DNA of 64,000 nt from Auanema rhodensis (taxonomy: Eukaryota > Nematoda > Chromadorea > Rhabditida > Rhabditidae): NCBI GenBank assembly GCA_964057225.1, contig OZ059900.1, positions 19,297,638 to 19,361,637 of the forward strand. The letters run 5' to 3'. Under the pieces are notes generated by a model. It did no database searches, was not told the origin of the DNA, and saw nothing but the letters and a program-made list of their open reading frames with translations. The position numbers and the translations under genes were made by a program. Shown piece after piece: positions 51,800-63,600 of this stretch (position 1 is its first letter; the number at the start of each line of letters is the position of its first letter).

Positions 51800-51819
51800 T
51801 GGAAATTTCATTTTAGTAT
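51800..51819. other. Inversion junction J3, plus to minus, same breakpoint as J1
   Basis: TTATGCTGGAAA ends at 51805 and TTTCATTTTAGTATG follows, the same fusion as J1 to the base. Variants in the flanking half-units differ: the plus side has CATTTCACATG here and CATTTTACATG at J1, and the minus side has CATAGGAAC near 51856. The arms are mirror-like. Second units: TATA/CAATGAAAC/CCTAC on both sides. Third units: TAGA/TCTCATGAG/CAATAAAAC/CGTAC/7A on both. Fourth units: AAACATTTT preceded by CCCTTT on both. Confidence 0.97.
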
Positions 51820-51889
51820 GTAACACGCTGAAATTCGTTGCATTTGACGACTCATAGGAACAAAAATCGATTTAATCAATATTAGCCAT

Positions 51890-52243
51890 AAGGGGCGTGC
51901 CCTCAGAATATGCTAATTTCCTTAATTTTCTAACCCCTGTTTTTTGTCGTGAAAGTGGAACTAGACGTTGTAGGAACAATTTTGAGCTAGGTTTCATTGA
52001 CATTGCATGAGTTTGAACACATGAAATCGTAAGTCAAAACCTTGTTTACAGCGAAATTTCCAAAAACTGGTTTTCCAGCATAATAAAATATTTCTCATGG
52101 GAAATACTGTGTTTTATTTTTTTTTATTTGTATTTTTATAGTGTTCAGCATGTAAAATGCTTCATTTTAGTATGTAACACGCTGAAATTCGTTGCATTTG
52201 ACGACTCATATGAACAAAAATCGATTTAATCAATATTAGCCAT
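51890..52243 (-). repeat. 354-bp monomer with 13-bp T-rich insertion, copy 1
   Basis: The usual TGTGTTTTTGTATTTTTATA is expanded by 13 bp around 52111-52130 into a T-rich stretch with two embedded A. The unit is the first complete one after J3. The same insertion is present in the unit ending at 53282, so it was duplicated with its neighbours. Confidence 0.9.
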
Positions 52244-54308
52244 AAGGGGCGTGCCCTCAGAATATGCTAATTTCCTTAATTTTCTAACCCCTGTTTTTTT
52301 GTCGTGAAAGTGGAACTAGACGTTGTACGAACAATTTTGAGCTAGGTTTTATTGACATTGCATGAGTTTGAACACATGAAATCGTAAGTCAAAACCTTGT
52401 TTACAGCGAAATTTCCAAAAACTGGTTTTCCAGCATAATAAAATATTTCTCATGAGAAATACTGTGTTTTTGTATTTTTCTAGTGTTCAGCATGTAAAAT
52501 GCTTCATTTTAGTATGTAACACGCTGAAATTCGTTGCATTTGACGATTCATATGAACAAAAATCGATTTAATCAATATTAGCCATAAGGGGCGTGCCCTC
52601 AGAATATGCTAATTTCCTTAATTTTCTAACCCCTGTTTTTTTGTCGTGAAAGTGGAACTAGACGTTGTACGAACAATTTTGAGCTAGGTTTCATTGACAT
52701 TGCATGAGTTTGAACACATGAAATCGTAAGTCAAAACCTTGTTTACAGCGAAATTTCCAAAAACTGGTTTTCCAGCATAATAAAATATTTCTCATGGGAA
52801 ATACTGTGTTTTTGTATTTTTATAGTGTTCAGCATGTAAAATGTTTCATTTTAGTATGTAACACGCTGAAATTCGTTGCATTTGACGACTCATATGAACA
52901 AAAATCGATTTAATCAATATTAGCCATAAAGGGCGTGCCCTCAGAATATGCTAATTTCCTTAATTTTCTAACCCCTCTTTTTTTGTCGTGAAAGTGGAAC
53001 TAGACGTTGTAGGAACAATTTTGAGCTAGGTTTCATTGACATTGCATGAGTTTGAACACATGAAATCGTAAGTCAAAACCTTGTTTACAGCGAAATTTCC
53101 AAAAACTGGTTTTCCAGCATAATAAAATATTTCTCATGGGAAATACTGTGTTTTATTTTTTTTTATTTGTATTTTTATAGTGTTCAGCATGTAAAATGCT
53201 TCATTTTAGTATGTAACACGCTGAAATTCGTTGCATTTGACGACTCATATGAACAAAAATCGATTTAATCAATATTAGCCATAAGGGGCGTGCCCTCAGA
53301 ATATGCTAATTTCCTTAATTTTCTAACCCCTGTTTTTTTGTCGTGAAAGTGGAACTAGACGTTGTACGAACAATTTTGAGCTAGGTTTTATTGACATTGC
53401 ATGAGTTTGAACACATGAAATCGTAAGTCAAAACCTTGTTTACAGCGAAATTTCCAAAAACTGGTTTTCCAGCATAATAAAATATTTCTCATGAGAAATA
53501 CTGTGTTTTTGTATTTTTCTAGTGTTCAGCATGTAAAATGCTTCATTTTAGTATGTAACACGCTGAAATTCGTTGCATTTGACGATTCATATGAACAAAA
53601 ATCGATTTAATCAATATTAGCCATAAGGGGCGTGCCCTCAGAATATGCTAATTTCCTTAATTTTCTAACCCCTGTTTTTTTGTCGTGAAAGTGGAACTAG
53701 ACGTTGTACGAACAATTTTGAGCTAGGTTTCATTGACATTGCATGAGTTTGAACACATGAAATCGTAAGTCAAAACCTTGTTTACAGCGAAATTTCCAAA
53801 AACTGGTTTTCCAGCATAATAAAATATTTCTCATGGGAAATACTGTGTTTTTGTATTTTTATAGTGTTCAGCATGTAAAATGTTTCATTTTAGTATGTAA
53901 CACGCTGAAATTCGTTGCATTTGACGACTCATATGAACAAAAATCGATTTAATCAATATTAGCCATAAAGGGCGTGCCCTCAGAATATGCTAATTTCCTT
54001 AATTTTCTAACCCCTCTTTTTTTGTCGTGAAAGTGGAACTAGACGTTGTAGGAACAATTTTGAGCTAGGTTTCATTGACATTGCATGAGTTTGAACACAT
54101 GAAATCGTAAGTCAAAACCTTGTTTACAGCGAAATTTCCAAAAACTGGTTTTCCAGCATAATAAAATATTTCTCATGGGAAATACTGTGTTTTTGTATTT
54201 TTATAGTGTTCAGCATGTAAAATGCTTCATTTTAGTATGTAACACGCTGAAATTCGTTGCATTTGACGACTCATATGAACAAAAATCGATTTAATCAATA
54301 TTAGCCAT
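52244..54308 (-). repeat. Two copies of a trimer HOR (1039 and 1026 bp) in array D
   Basis: Copies 52244-53282 and 53283-54308. Order: a CAATAAAAC-class unit with the perfect palindrome and GACGATTC (52545 and 53581), a GTAAAATGTTTC unit, and an AAAGGGCG/CCCCTCTTTT unit (near 52973 and 54013). The first copy's third unit has the 13-bp T-rich insertion (near 53150-53169), explaining 1039 against 1026 bp. Confidence 0.85.
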
Positions 54309-55672
54309 AAAGGGCGTGCCCTCAGAATATGCTAATTTCCTTAATTTTCTAACCACTGTTTTTTTGTCGTGAAAGTGGAACTAGACGTTGTAGGAACAAT
54401 TTTGAGCTAGGTTTCATTGACATTGCATGAGTTTGAACACATGAAATCGTAAGTCAAAACCTTGTTTACAGCGAAATTTCCAAAAACTCGTTTTCCAGCA
54501 TAATAAAATATTTCTCATGGGAAATACTGTGTTTTTGTATTTTTTTAGTGTTCAGCATGTAAAATGCTTCATTTTAGTATGTAACACGCTGAAATTAATT
54601 GCATTTGACGACTCATATGAACAAAAATCGATTTAATCAATATTAGCCATAAGGGGCGTGCCCTCAGAATATGCTAATTTCCTTAATTTTCTAACCCCTG
54701 TTTTTTTGTCGTGAAAGTGGAACTAGACGTTGTACGAACAATTTTGAGCTAGGTTTCATTGACATTGCATGAGTTTGAACACATGAAATCGTAAGTCAAA
54801 ACCTTGTTTACAGCGAAATTTCCAAAAACTGGTTTTCCAGCATAATAAAATATTTCTCATGGGAAATACTGTGTTTTTGTATTTTTATAGTGTTCAGCAT
54901 GTAAAATGTTTCATTTTAGTATGTAACACGCTGAAATTCGTTGCATTTGACGACTCATATGAACAAAAATCGATTTAATCAATATTAGCCATAAAGGGCG
55001 TGCCCTCAGAATATGCTAATTTCCTTAATTTTCTAACCCCTCTTTTTTTGTCGTGAAAGTGGAACTAGACGTTGTAGGAACAATTTTGAGCTAGGTTTCA
55101 TTGACATTGCATGAGTTTGAACACATGAAATCGTAAGTCAAAACCTTGTTTACAGCGAAATTTCCAAAAACTGGTTTTCCAGCATAATAAAATATTTCTC
55201 ATGGGAAATACTGTGTTTTTGTATTTTTATAGTGTTCAGCATGTAAAATGCTTCATTTTAGTATGTAACACGCTGAAATTCGTTGCATTTGACGACTCAT
55301 ATGAACAAAAATCGATTTAATCAATATTAGCCATAAAGGGCGTGCCCTCAGAATATGCTAATTTCCTTAATTTTCTAACCACTGTTTTTTTGTCGTGAAA
55401 GTGGAACTAGACGTTGTAGGAACAATTTTGAGCTAGGTTTCATTGACATTGCATGAGTTTGAACACATGAAATCGTAAGTCAAAACCTTGTTTACAGCGA
55501 AATTTCCAAAAACTCGTTTTCCAGCATAATAAAATATTTCTCATGGGAAATACTGTGTTTTTGTATTTTTTTAGTGTTCAGCATGTAAAATGCTTCATTT
55601 TAGTATGTAACACGCTGAAATTAATTGCATTTGACGACTCATATGAACAAAAATCGATTTAATCAATATTAG
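54309..55672 (-). repeat. Trimer HOR with ACCACTG marker, about 1.3 copies
   Basis: AACCACTG at 54351 and 55377 are 1026 bp apart, followed in both cases by an ACTCG/TTTTTTTAG/AATTAATTGC unit, and by a GTACG unit and a CCCCTCTTTT unit between them. The markers overlap those of the preceding trimer, so the two HORs share a recent common origin. Confidence 0.75.
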
Positions 55673-58600
55673 CCATAAGGGGCGTGCCCTCAGAATATGC
55701 TAATTTCCTTAATTTTCTAACCCCTGTTTTTTTGTCGTGAAAGTGGAACTAGACGTTGTACGAACAATTTTGAGCTAGGTTTCATTGACATTGCATGAGT
55801 TTGAACACATGAAATCGTAAGTCAAAACCTTGTTTACAGCGAAATTTCCAAAAACTGGTTTTCCAGCATAATAAAATATTTCTCATGGGAAATACTGTGT
55901 TTTTGTATTTTTCTAGTGTTCAGCATGTGAAATGCTTCATTTTAGTATGTAACACGCTGAAATTCGTTGCATTTGACGACTCATATGAACCAAAATCGAT
56001 TTAATCAATATTAGCCATAAGGGGTGTGCCCTCAGAATATGCTAATTTCCTTAATTTTCTAACCCCTGTTTTGTTGTCGTGAAAGTGGAACTAGACGTTG
56101 TAGGAACAATTTTGAGCTAGGTTTCATTGACATTGCATGAGTTTGAACACATGAAATCGTAAGTCAAAACCTTGTTTACAGCGAAATTTCCAAAAACTGG
56201 TTTTCCAGCATAATAAAATATTTCTCATGGGAAATACTGTGTTTTTGTATTTTTATAGTGTTCAGCATGTAAAATGCTTCATTTTAGTATGTAACACGCT
56301 GAAATTCGTTGCATTTGACGACTCATATGAACAAAAATCGATTTAATCAATATTAGCCATAAGAGGCGTGCCCTCAGAATATGCTAATTTCCTTAATTTT
56401 CTAACCCCTGTTTTTTTGTCGTGAAAGTGGAACTAGACGTTGTAATAACAATTTTGAGCTAGGTTTCATTGACATTGCATGAGTTTGAACACATGAAATC
56501 GTAAGTCAAAACCTTGTTTACAGCGAAATTTCAAAAACTGGTTTTCCAGCATAATAAAATATTTCTCATGGGAAATACTGTGTTTTTGTATTTTTCTAGT
56601 GTTCAAAAACTGGTTTTCCAGCATAATAAAATATTTCTCATGGGAAATACTGTGTTTTTGTATTTTTCTAGTGTTCAGCATGTAAAATGCTTCATTTTAG
56701 TATGTAACACGCTGAAATTCGTTTCATTTGACGACTCATATGAACAAAAATCGATTTAATCAATATTAGCCATAAGGGGCGTGCCCTCAGAATATGCTAA
56801 TTTCCTTACTTTTCTAACCCCTGTTTTTTTGTCGTGAAAGTGGAACTAGACGTTGTAGGAACAATTTTGAGCTAGGTTTCATTGACATTGCATGAGTTTG
56901 AACACATGAAATCGTAAGTCAAAACCTTGTTTACAGCGAAATTTCCAAAAACTGGTTTTCCAGCATAATAAAATATTTCTCATGGGAAATACTGTGTTTT
57001 TGTATTTTTATAGTGTTCAGCATGTAAAATGTTTCATTTTAGTATGTAACACGCTGAAATTCGTTGCATTTGACGACTCATATGAACAAAAATCGATTTA
57101 ATCAATATTAGCCATAAAGGGCGTGCCCTCAGAATATGCTAATTTCCTTAATTTTCTAACCCCTGTTTTGTTGTCGTGAAAGTGGAACTAGACGTTGTAG
57201 GAACAATTTTGAGCTAGGTTTCATTGACATTGCATGAGTTTGAACACATGAAATCGTAAGTCAAAACCTTGTTTACAGCGAACTTTCCAAAAACTGGTTT
57301 TCCAGCATAATAAAATATTTCTTATGGGAAATACTGTGTTTTTGTATTTTTCTAGTGTTCAGCATGTGAAATGCTTCATTTTAGTATGTAACACGCTGAA
57401 ATTCGTTGCATTTGACGACTCATATGAACAAAAATCGATTTAATCAATATTAGCCATAAGGGGCGTGCCCTCAGAATATGCTAATTTCCTTAATTTTCTA
57501 ACCCCTGTTTTGTTGTCGTGAAAGTGGAACTAGACGTTGTAGGAACAATTTTGAGCTAGGTTTCATTGACATTGCATGAGTTTGAACACATGAAATCGTA
57601 AGTCAAAACCTTGTTTACAGCGAAATTTCCAAAAACTGGTTTTCCAGCATAATAAAATATTTCTCATGGGAAATACTGTGTTTTTGTATTTTTCTAGTGT
57701 TCAGCATGTAAAATGCTTCATTTTAGTATGTAACACGCTGAAATTCGTTGCATTTGACGACTCATATGAACAAAAATCGATTTAATCAATATTAGCCATA
57801 AGGGGCGTGCCCTCAGAATATGCTAATTTCCTTAATTTTCTAACCCCTGTTTTTTGTCGTGAAAGTGGAACTAGACGTTGTAGGAACAATTTTGAGCTAG
57901 GTTTCATTGACATTGCATGAGTTTGAACACATGAAATCGTAAGTCAAAACCTTGTTTACAGCGAAATTTCCAAAAACTGGTTTTCCAGCATAATAAAATA
58001 TTTCTCATGGGAAATACTGTGTTTTTGTATTTTTATAGTGTTCAGCATGTAAAATGCTTCATTTTAGTATGTAACACGCTGAAATTCGTTGCATTTGACG
58101 ACTCATATGAACAAAAATCGATTTAATCAATATTAGCCATAAGGGGCGTGCCCTCAGAATATGCTAATTTCCTTAATTTTCTAACCCCTGTTTTTTTGTC
58201 GTGAAAGTGGAATTAGACGTTGTAGGAACAATTTTGAGCTAGGTTTCATTGACATTGCATGAGTTTGAACACATGAAATCGTAAGTCAAAACCTTGTTTA
58301 CAGCGAAACTTCCAAAAACTGGTTTTCCAGCATAATAAAATATTTCTCATGGGAAATACTGTGTTTTTGTATTTTTATGGTGTTCAGCATGTAAAATGCT
58401 TCATTTTAGTATGTAACACGCTGAAATTCGTTGCATTTGACGACTCATATGAACAAAAATCGATTTAATCAATATTAGCCATAAGGGTCGTGCCCTCAGA
58501 ATATGCTAATTTCCTTAATTTTCTAACCCCTGTTTTTTTGTCGTGAAAGTGGAACTAGACGTTGTAGGAACAGTTTTGAGCTAGGTTTCATTGACATTGC

Positions 58601-59503
58601 ATGAGTTTGAACACATGAAATCGTAAGTCAAAACCTTGTTTACAGCGAAATTTCCAAAAAGTGGTTTTCCAGCATAATAAAATATTTCTCATGGGAAATA
58701 CTGTGTTTTTGTATTTTTCTAGTGTTCAGCATGTAAAATGCTTCATTTAAGTATGTGACACGCTGAAATTCGTTGCATTTGACGACTCATATGAACAAAA
58801 ATCGATTTAATCAATATTAGCCATAAGGGGCGTGCCCTCAGATTATGCTAATTTCCTTAATTTTCTAACCCCTGTTTTTTGTCGTGAAAGTGGAACTAGA
58901 CGTTGTAGGAACAATTTTGAGCTAGGTTTCATTGACATTGCATGAGTTTGAACACATGAAATCGTAAGTCAAAACCTTGTTTACAGCGAAATTTCCAAAA
59001 ACTGGTTTTCCAGCATAATAAAATATTTCTCATGGGAAATACTGTGTTTTTGTATTTTTCTAGTGTTCAGCATGCAAAATACTTCATTTTAGTATGTAAC
59101 ACGCTGAAATTCGTTGCATTTGACGACTCATATGAACAAAAATCGATTTAATCAATATTAGCCATAAGGGGCGTGCCCTCAGAATATGCTAATTTCCTAA
59201 ATTTTCTAACCCCTGTTTTTTTGTCGTGAAAGTGGAACTAGACGTTGTACGAACAATTTTGAGCTAGGTTTCATTGACATTGCATGAGTTTGAACACATG
59301 AAATCGTAAGTCAAAACCTTGTTTACAGCGAAATTTCCAAAAACTCGTTTTCCAGCATAATAAAATATTTCTCATGGGAAAAACTGTGTTTTTGTATTTT
59401 TCTAGTGTTCAGCATGTAAAATGCTTCATTTTAGTATGTAACACGCTGAAATTCGTTGCATTTGACGACTCATATGAACAAAAATCGATTTAATCAATAT
59501 TAG
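55673..59503 (-). repeat. 3831-bp higher-order unit with a long monomer, copy 1
   Basis: About 11 monomers plus the 72-bp duplication. Private changes GAACCAAAATCG (near 55988) and GGGGTGTGCC (near 56022), and the 413-bp monomer at 56361-56773, all recur exactly 3831 bp later. Later units carry CTTACTTTTC (56806), CGAACTTTCC (57282), CTTATGGG (57322), GGAATTAGAC (58209), TTTTATGGTG (58374) and AAAAAGTGG (58656). Confidence 0.8.
56361..56773 (-). repeat. 413-bp long monomer with 72-bp internal tandem duplication, copy 1
   Basis: The segment from TCAAAAACTGG to TCTAGTGT occurs twice in a row (56531-56602 and 56603-56674), adding 72 bp. One C is missing upstream (TTTCAAAAAC instead of TTTCCAAAAAC), giving 413 bp in total. 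The fusion TAGTGTTC-AAAAACTGG is new sequence. The unit also has the private change GTAATAACA. Because 72 is a multiple of three, frames stay open on both strands (71 and 81 codons), but these are repeat artefacts. Confidence 0.93.
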
Positions 59504-60611
59504 CCATAAGGGGCGTGCCCTCAGAATATGCTAATTTCCTTAATTTTCTAACCCCTGTTTTTTTGTCGTGAAAGTGGAACTAGACGTTGTACGAACAATT
59601 TTGAGCTAGGTTTCATTGACATTGCATGAGTTTGAACACATGAAATCGTAAGTCAAAACCTTGTTTACAGCGAAATTTCCAAAAACTGGTTTTCCAGCAT
59701 AATAAAATATTTCTCATGGGAAATACTGTGTTTTTGTATTTTTCTAGTGTTCAGCATGTGAAATGCTTCATTTTAGTATGTAACACGCTGAAATTCGTTG
59801 CATTTGACGACTCATATGAACCAAAATCGATTTAATCAATATTAGCCATAAGGGGTGTGCCCTCAGAATATGCTAATTTCCTTAATTTTCTAACCCCTGT
59901 TTTGTTGTCGTGAAAGTGGAACTAGACGTTGTAGGAACAATTTTGAGCTAGGTTTCATTGACATTGCATGAGTTTGAACACATGAAATCGTAAGTCAAAA
60001 CCTTGTTTACAGCGAAATTTCCAAAAACTGGTTTTCCAGCATAATAAAATATTTCTCATGGGAAATACTGTGTTTTTGTATTTTTATAGTGTTCAGCATG
60101 TAAAATGCTTCATTTTAGTATGTAACACGCTGAAATTCGTTGCATTTGACGACTCATATGAACAAAAATCGATTTAATCAATATTAGCCATAAGAGGCGT
60201 GCCCTCAGAATATGCTAATTTCCTTAATTTTCTAACCCCTGTTTTTTTGTCGTGAAAGTGGAACTAGACGTTGTAATAACAATTTTGAGCTAGGTTTCAT
60301 TGACATTGCATGAGTTTGAACACATGAAATCGTAAGTCAAAACCTTGTTTACAGCGAAATTTCAAAAACTGGTTTTCCAGCATAATAAAATATTTCTCAT
60401 GGGAAATACTGTGTTTTTGTATTTTTCTAGTGTTCAAAAACTGGTTTTCCAGCATAATAAAATATTTCTCATGGGAAATACTGTGTTTTTGTATTTTTCT
60501 AGTGTTCAGCATGTAAAATGCTTCATTTTAGTATGTAACACGCTGAAATTCGTTTCATTTGACGACTCATATGAACAAAAATCGATTTAATCAATATTAG
60601 CCATAAGGGGC
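59504..60611 (-). repeat. 3831-bp higher-order unit, copy 2 (in-register part)
   Basis: Matches 55673-56780 at an offset of 3831 bp, including GAACCAAAATCG, GGGGTGTGCC, GTAATAACA and the 413-bp monomer. After about 60611 the order changes: two AGCTAGATTTC/CGTTTC units follow, and the CGAACTTTCC unit appears at 61454, one monomer later than expected. Confidence 0.8.
60192..60604 (-). repeat. 413-bp long monomer, copy 2
   Basis: Same length and same duplicated 72-bp segment (starting 60362 and 60434), with GTAATAACA near 60273. By eye it looks identical to the copy at 56361 across the duplication, so it was copied as part of the larger unit and did not arise independently. Confidence 0.93.
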
Positions 60612-63600
60612 GTGCCCTCAGAATATGCTAATTTCCTTAATTTTCTAACCCCTGTTTTTTTGTCGTGAAAGTGGAACTAGACGTTGTAGGAACAATTTTG
60701 AGCTAGATTTCATTGACATTGCATGAGTTTGAACACATGAAATCGTAAGTCAAAACCTTGTTTACAGCGAAATTTCCAAAAACTGGTTTTCCAGCATAAT
60801 AAAATATTTCTCATGGGAAATACTGTGTTTTTGTATTTTTCTAGTGTTCAGCATGTAAAATGCTTCATTTTAGTATGTAACACGCTGAAATTCGTTTCAT
60901 TTGACGACTCATATGAACAAAAATCGATTTAATCAATATTAGCCATAAGGGGCGTGCCCTCAGAATATGCTAATTTCCTTAATTTTCTAACCCCTGTTTT
61001 TTTGTCGTGAAAGTGGAACTAGACGTTGTAGGAACAATTTTGAGCTAGATTTCATTGACATTGCATGAGTTTGAACACATGAAATCGTAAGTCAAAACCT
61101 TGTTTACAGCGAAATTTCCAAAAACTGGTTTTCCAGCATAATAAAATATTTCTCATGGGAAATACTGTGTTTTTGTATTTTTATAGTGTTCAGCATGTAA
61201 AATGTTTCATTTTAGTATGTAACACGCTGAAATTCGTTGCATTTGACGACTCATATGAACAAAAATCGATTTAATCAATATTAGCCATAAAGGGCGTGCC
61301 CTCAGAATATGCTAATTTCCTTAATTTTCTAACCCCTGTTTTGTTGTCGTGAAAGTGGAACTAGACGTTGTAGGAACAATTTTGAGCTAGGTTTCATTGA
61401 CATTGCATGAGTTTGAACACATGAAATCGTAAGTCAAAACCTTGTTTACAGCGAACTTTCCAAAAACTGGTTTTCCAGCATAATAAAATATTTCTCATGG
61501 GAAATACTGTGTTTTTGTATTTTTCTAGTGTTCAGCATGTAAAATGCTTCATTTTAGTATGTAACACGCTGAAATTCGTTGCATTTGACGACTCATATGA
61601 ACAAAAATCGATTTAATCAATATTAGCCATAAGGGTCGTGCCCTCAGAATATGCTAATTTCCTTAATTTTCTAACCCCTGTTTTTTTGTCGTGAAAGTGG
61701 AACTAGACGTTGTAGGAACAGTTTTGAGCTAGGTTTCATTGACATTGCATGAGTTTGAACACATGAAATCGTAAGTCAAAACCTTGTTTACAGCGAAATT
61801 TCCAAAAACTGGTTTTCCAGCATAATAAAATATTTCTCATGGGAAATACTGTGTTTTTGTATTTTTCTAGTGTTCAGCATGTAAAATGCTTCATTTTAGT
61901 ATGTAACACGCTGAAATTCGTTGCATTTGACGACTCATATGAACAAAAATCGATTTAATCAATATTAGCCATAAGGGGCGTGCCCTCAGAATATGCTAAT
62001 TTCCTTAATTTTCTAACCCCTGTTTTTTGTCGTGAAAGTGGAACTAGACGTTGTAGGAACAATTTTGAGCTAGGTTTCATTGACATTGCATGAGTTTGAA
62101 CACATGAAATCGTAAGTCAAAACCTTGTTTACAGCGAAATTTCCAAAAACTGGTTTTCCAGCATAATAAAATATTTCTCATGGGAAATACTGTGTTTTTG
62201 TATTTTTATAGTGTTCAGCATGTAAAATGCTTCATTTTAGTATGTAACACGCTGAAATTCGTTGCATTTGACGACTCATATGAACAAAAATCGATTTAAT
62301 CAATATTAGCCATAAGGGGCGTGCCCTCAGAATATGCTAATTTCCTTAATTTTCTAACCCCTGTTTTTTTGTCGTGAAAGTGGAATTAGACGTTGTAGGA
62401 ACAATTTTGAGCTAGGTTTCATTGACATTGCATGAGTTTGAACACATGAAATCGTAAGTCAAAACCTTGTTTACAGCGAAACTTCCAAAAACTGGTTTTC
62501 CAGCATAATAAAATATTTCTCATGGGAAATACTGTGTTTTTGTATTTTTATAGTGTTCAGCATGTAAAATGCTTCATTTTAGTATGTAACACGCTGAAAT
62601 TCGTTGCATTTGACGACTCATATGAACAAAAATCGATTTAATCAATATTAGCCATAAGAGGCGTGCCCTCAGAATATGCTAATTTCCTTAATTTTCTAAC
62701 CCCTGTTTTTTTGTCGTGAAAGTGGAACTAGACGTTGTAATAACAATTTTGAGCTAGGTTTCATTGACATTGCATGAGTTTGAACACATGAAATCGTAAG
62801 TCAAAACCTTGTTTACAGCGAAATTTCAAAAACTGGTTTTCCAGCATAATAAAATATTTCTCATGGGAAATACTGTGTTTTTGTATTTTTCTAGTGTTCA
62901 AAAACTGGTTTTCCAGCATAATAAAATATTTCTCATGGGAAATACTGTGTTTTTGTATTTTTCTAGTGTTCAGCATGTAAAATGCTTCATTTTAGTATGT
63001 AACACGCTGAAATTCGTTTCATTTGACGACTCATATGAACAAAAATCGATTTAATCAATATTAGCCATAAGGGGCGTGCCCTCAGAATATGCTAATTTCC
63101 TTAATTTTCTAACCCCTGTTTTTTTGTCGTGAAAGTGGAACTAGACGTTGTAGGAACAATTTTGAGCTAGATTTCATTGACATTGCATGAGTTTGAACAC
63201 ATGAAATCGTAAGTCAAAACCTTGTTTACAGCGAAATTTCCAAAAACTGGTTTTCCAGCATAATAAAATATTTCTCATGGGAAATACTGTGTTTTTGTAT
63301 TTTTCTAGTGTTCAGCATGTAAAATGCTTCATTTTAGTATGTAACACGCTGAAATTCGTTGCATTTGACGACTCATATGAACAAAAATCGATTTAATCAA
63401 TATTAGCCATAAGGGTCGTGCCCTCAGAATATGCTAATTTCCTTAATTTTCTAACCCCTGTTTTTTTGTCGTGAAAGTGGAACTAGACGTTGTAGGAACA
63501 GTTTTGAGCTAGGTTTCATTGACATTGCATGAGTTTGAACACATGAAATCGTAAGTCAAAACCTTGTTTACAGCGAAATTTCCAAAAACTGGTTTTCCAG

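Larger units (their letters stand above)
42874..51805 (+). repeat. Satellite array C, about 26 monomers, plus orientation
   Basis: Plus-strand units from J2 to J3. Besides the shared classes, array C has its own CCTCTT ending (near 44804, 45146, 47197, 48564 and 48906) and GGAAAGTTCG units. Single oddities include CTTATGTCTAA near 44127, CCCTTGAG near 45967, TTTCAACGTG near 46236, CACACCCC near 46851, GAAAAAAACAA near 46967, ATTAAAACGA near 49951, AACTCCTGC near 50156, a one-T loss near 50294, AAAGAGGGG near 50570 and CTGAAGGCAC near 51289. Confidence 0.97.

Noticed and set aside
18271-51819. One simple inversion of the segment between J1 and J2, or J2 and J3
   Set aside because: The breakpoint positions in the unit at J2 (GTATTT / CAGCGTG) do not complement those at J1 and J3 (GGAAA / TTTCATT), so reciprocal ends of one inversion are not seen. 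Later loss at J2 could hide this.
56466-56759. Overlapping 71-codon (minus) and 81-codon (plus) frames, repeated at 60297-60590 and 62761-63054
   Set aside because: They exist because the 72-bp duplication keeps the frame. The peptides contain an internal duplicate of the same 24 residues on both strands, as expected of repeat DNA. Threefold conservation reflects recent copying, not selection.
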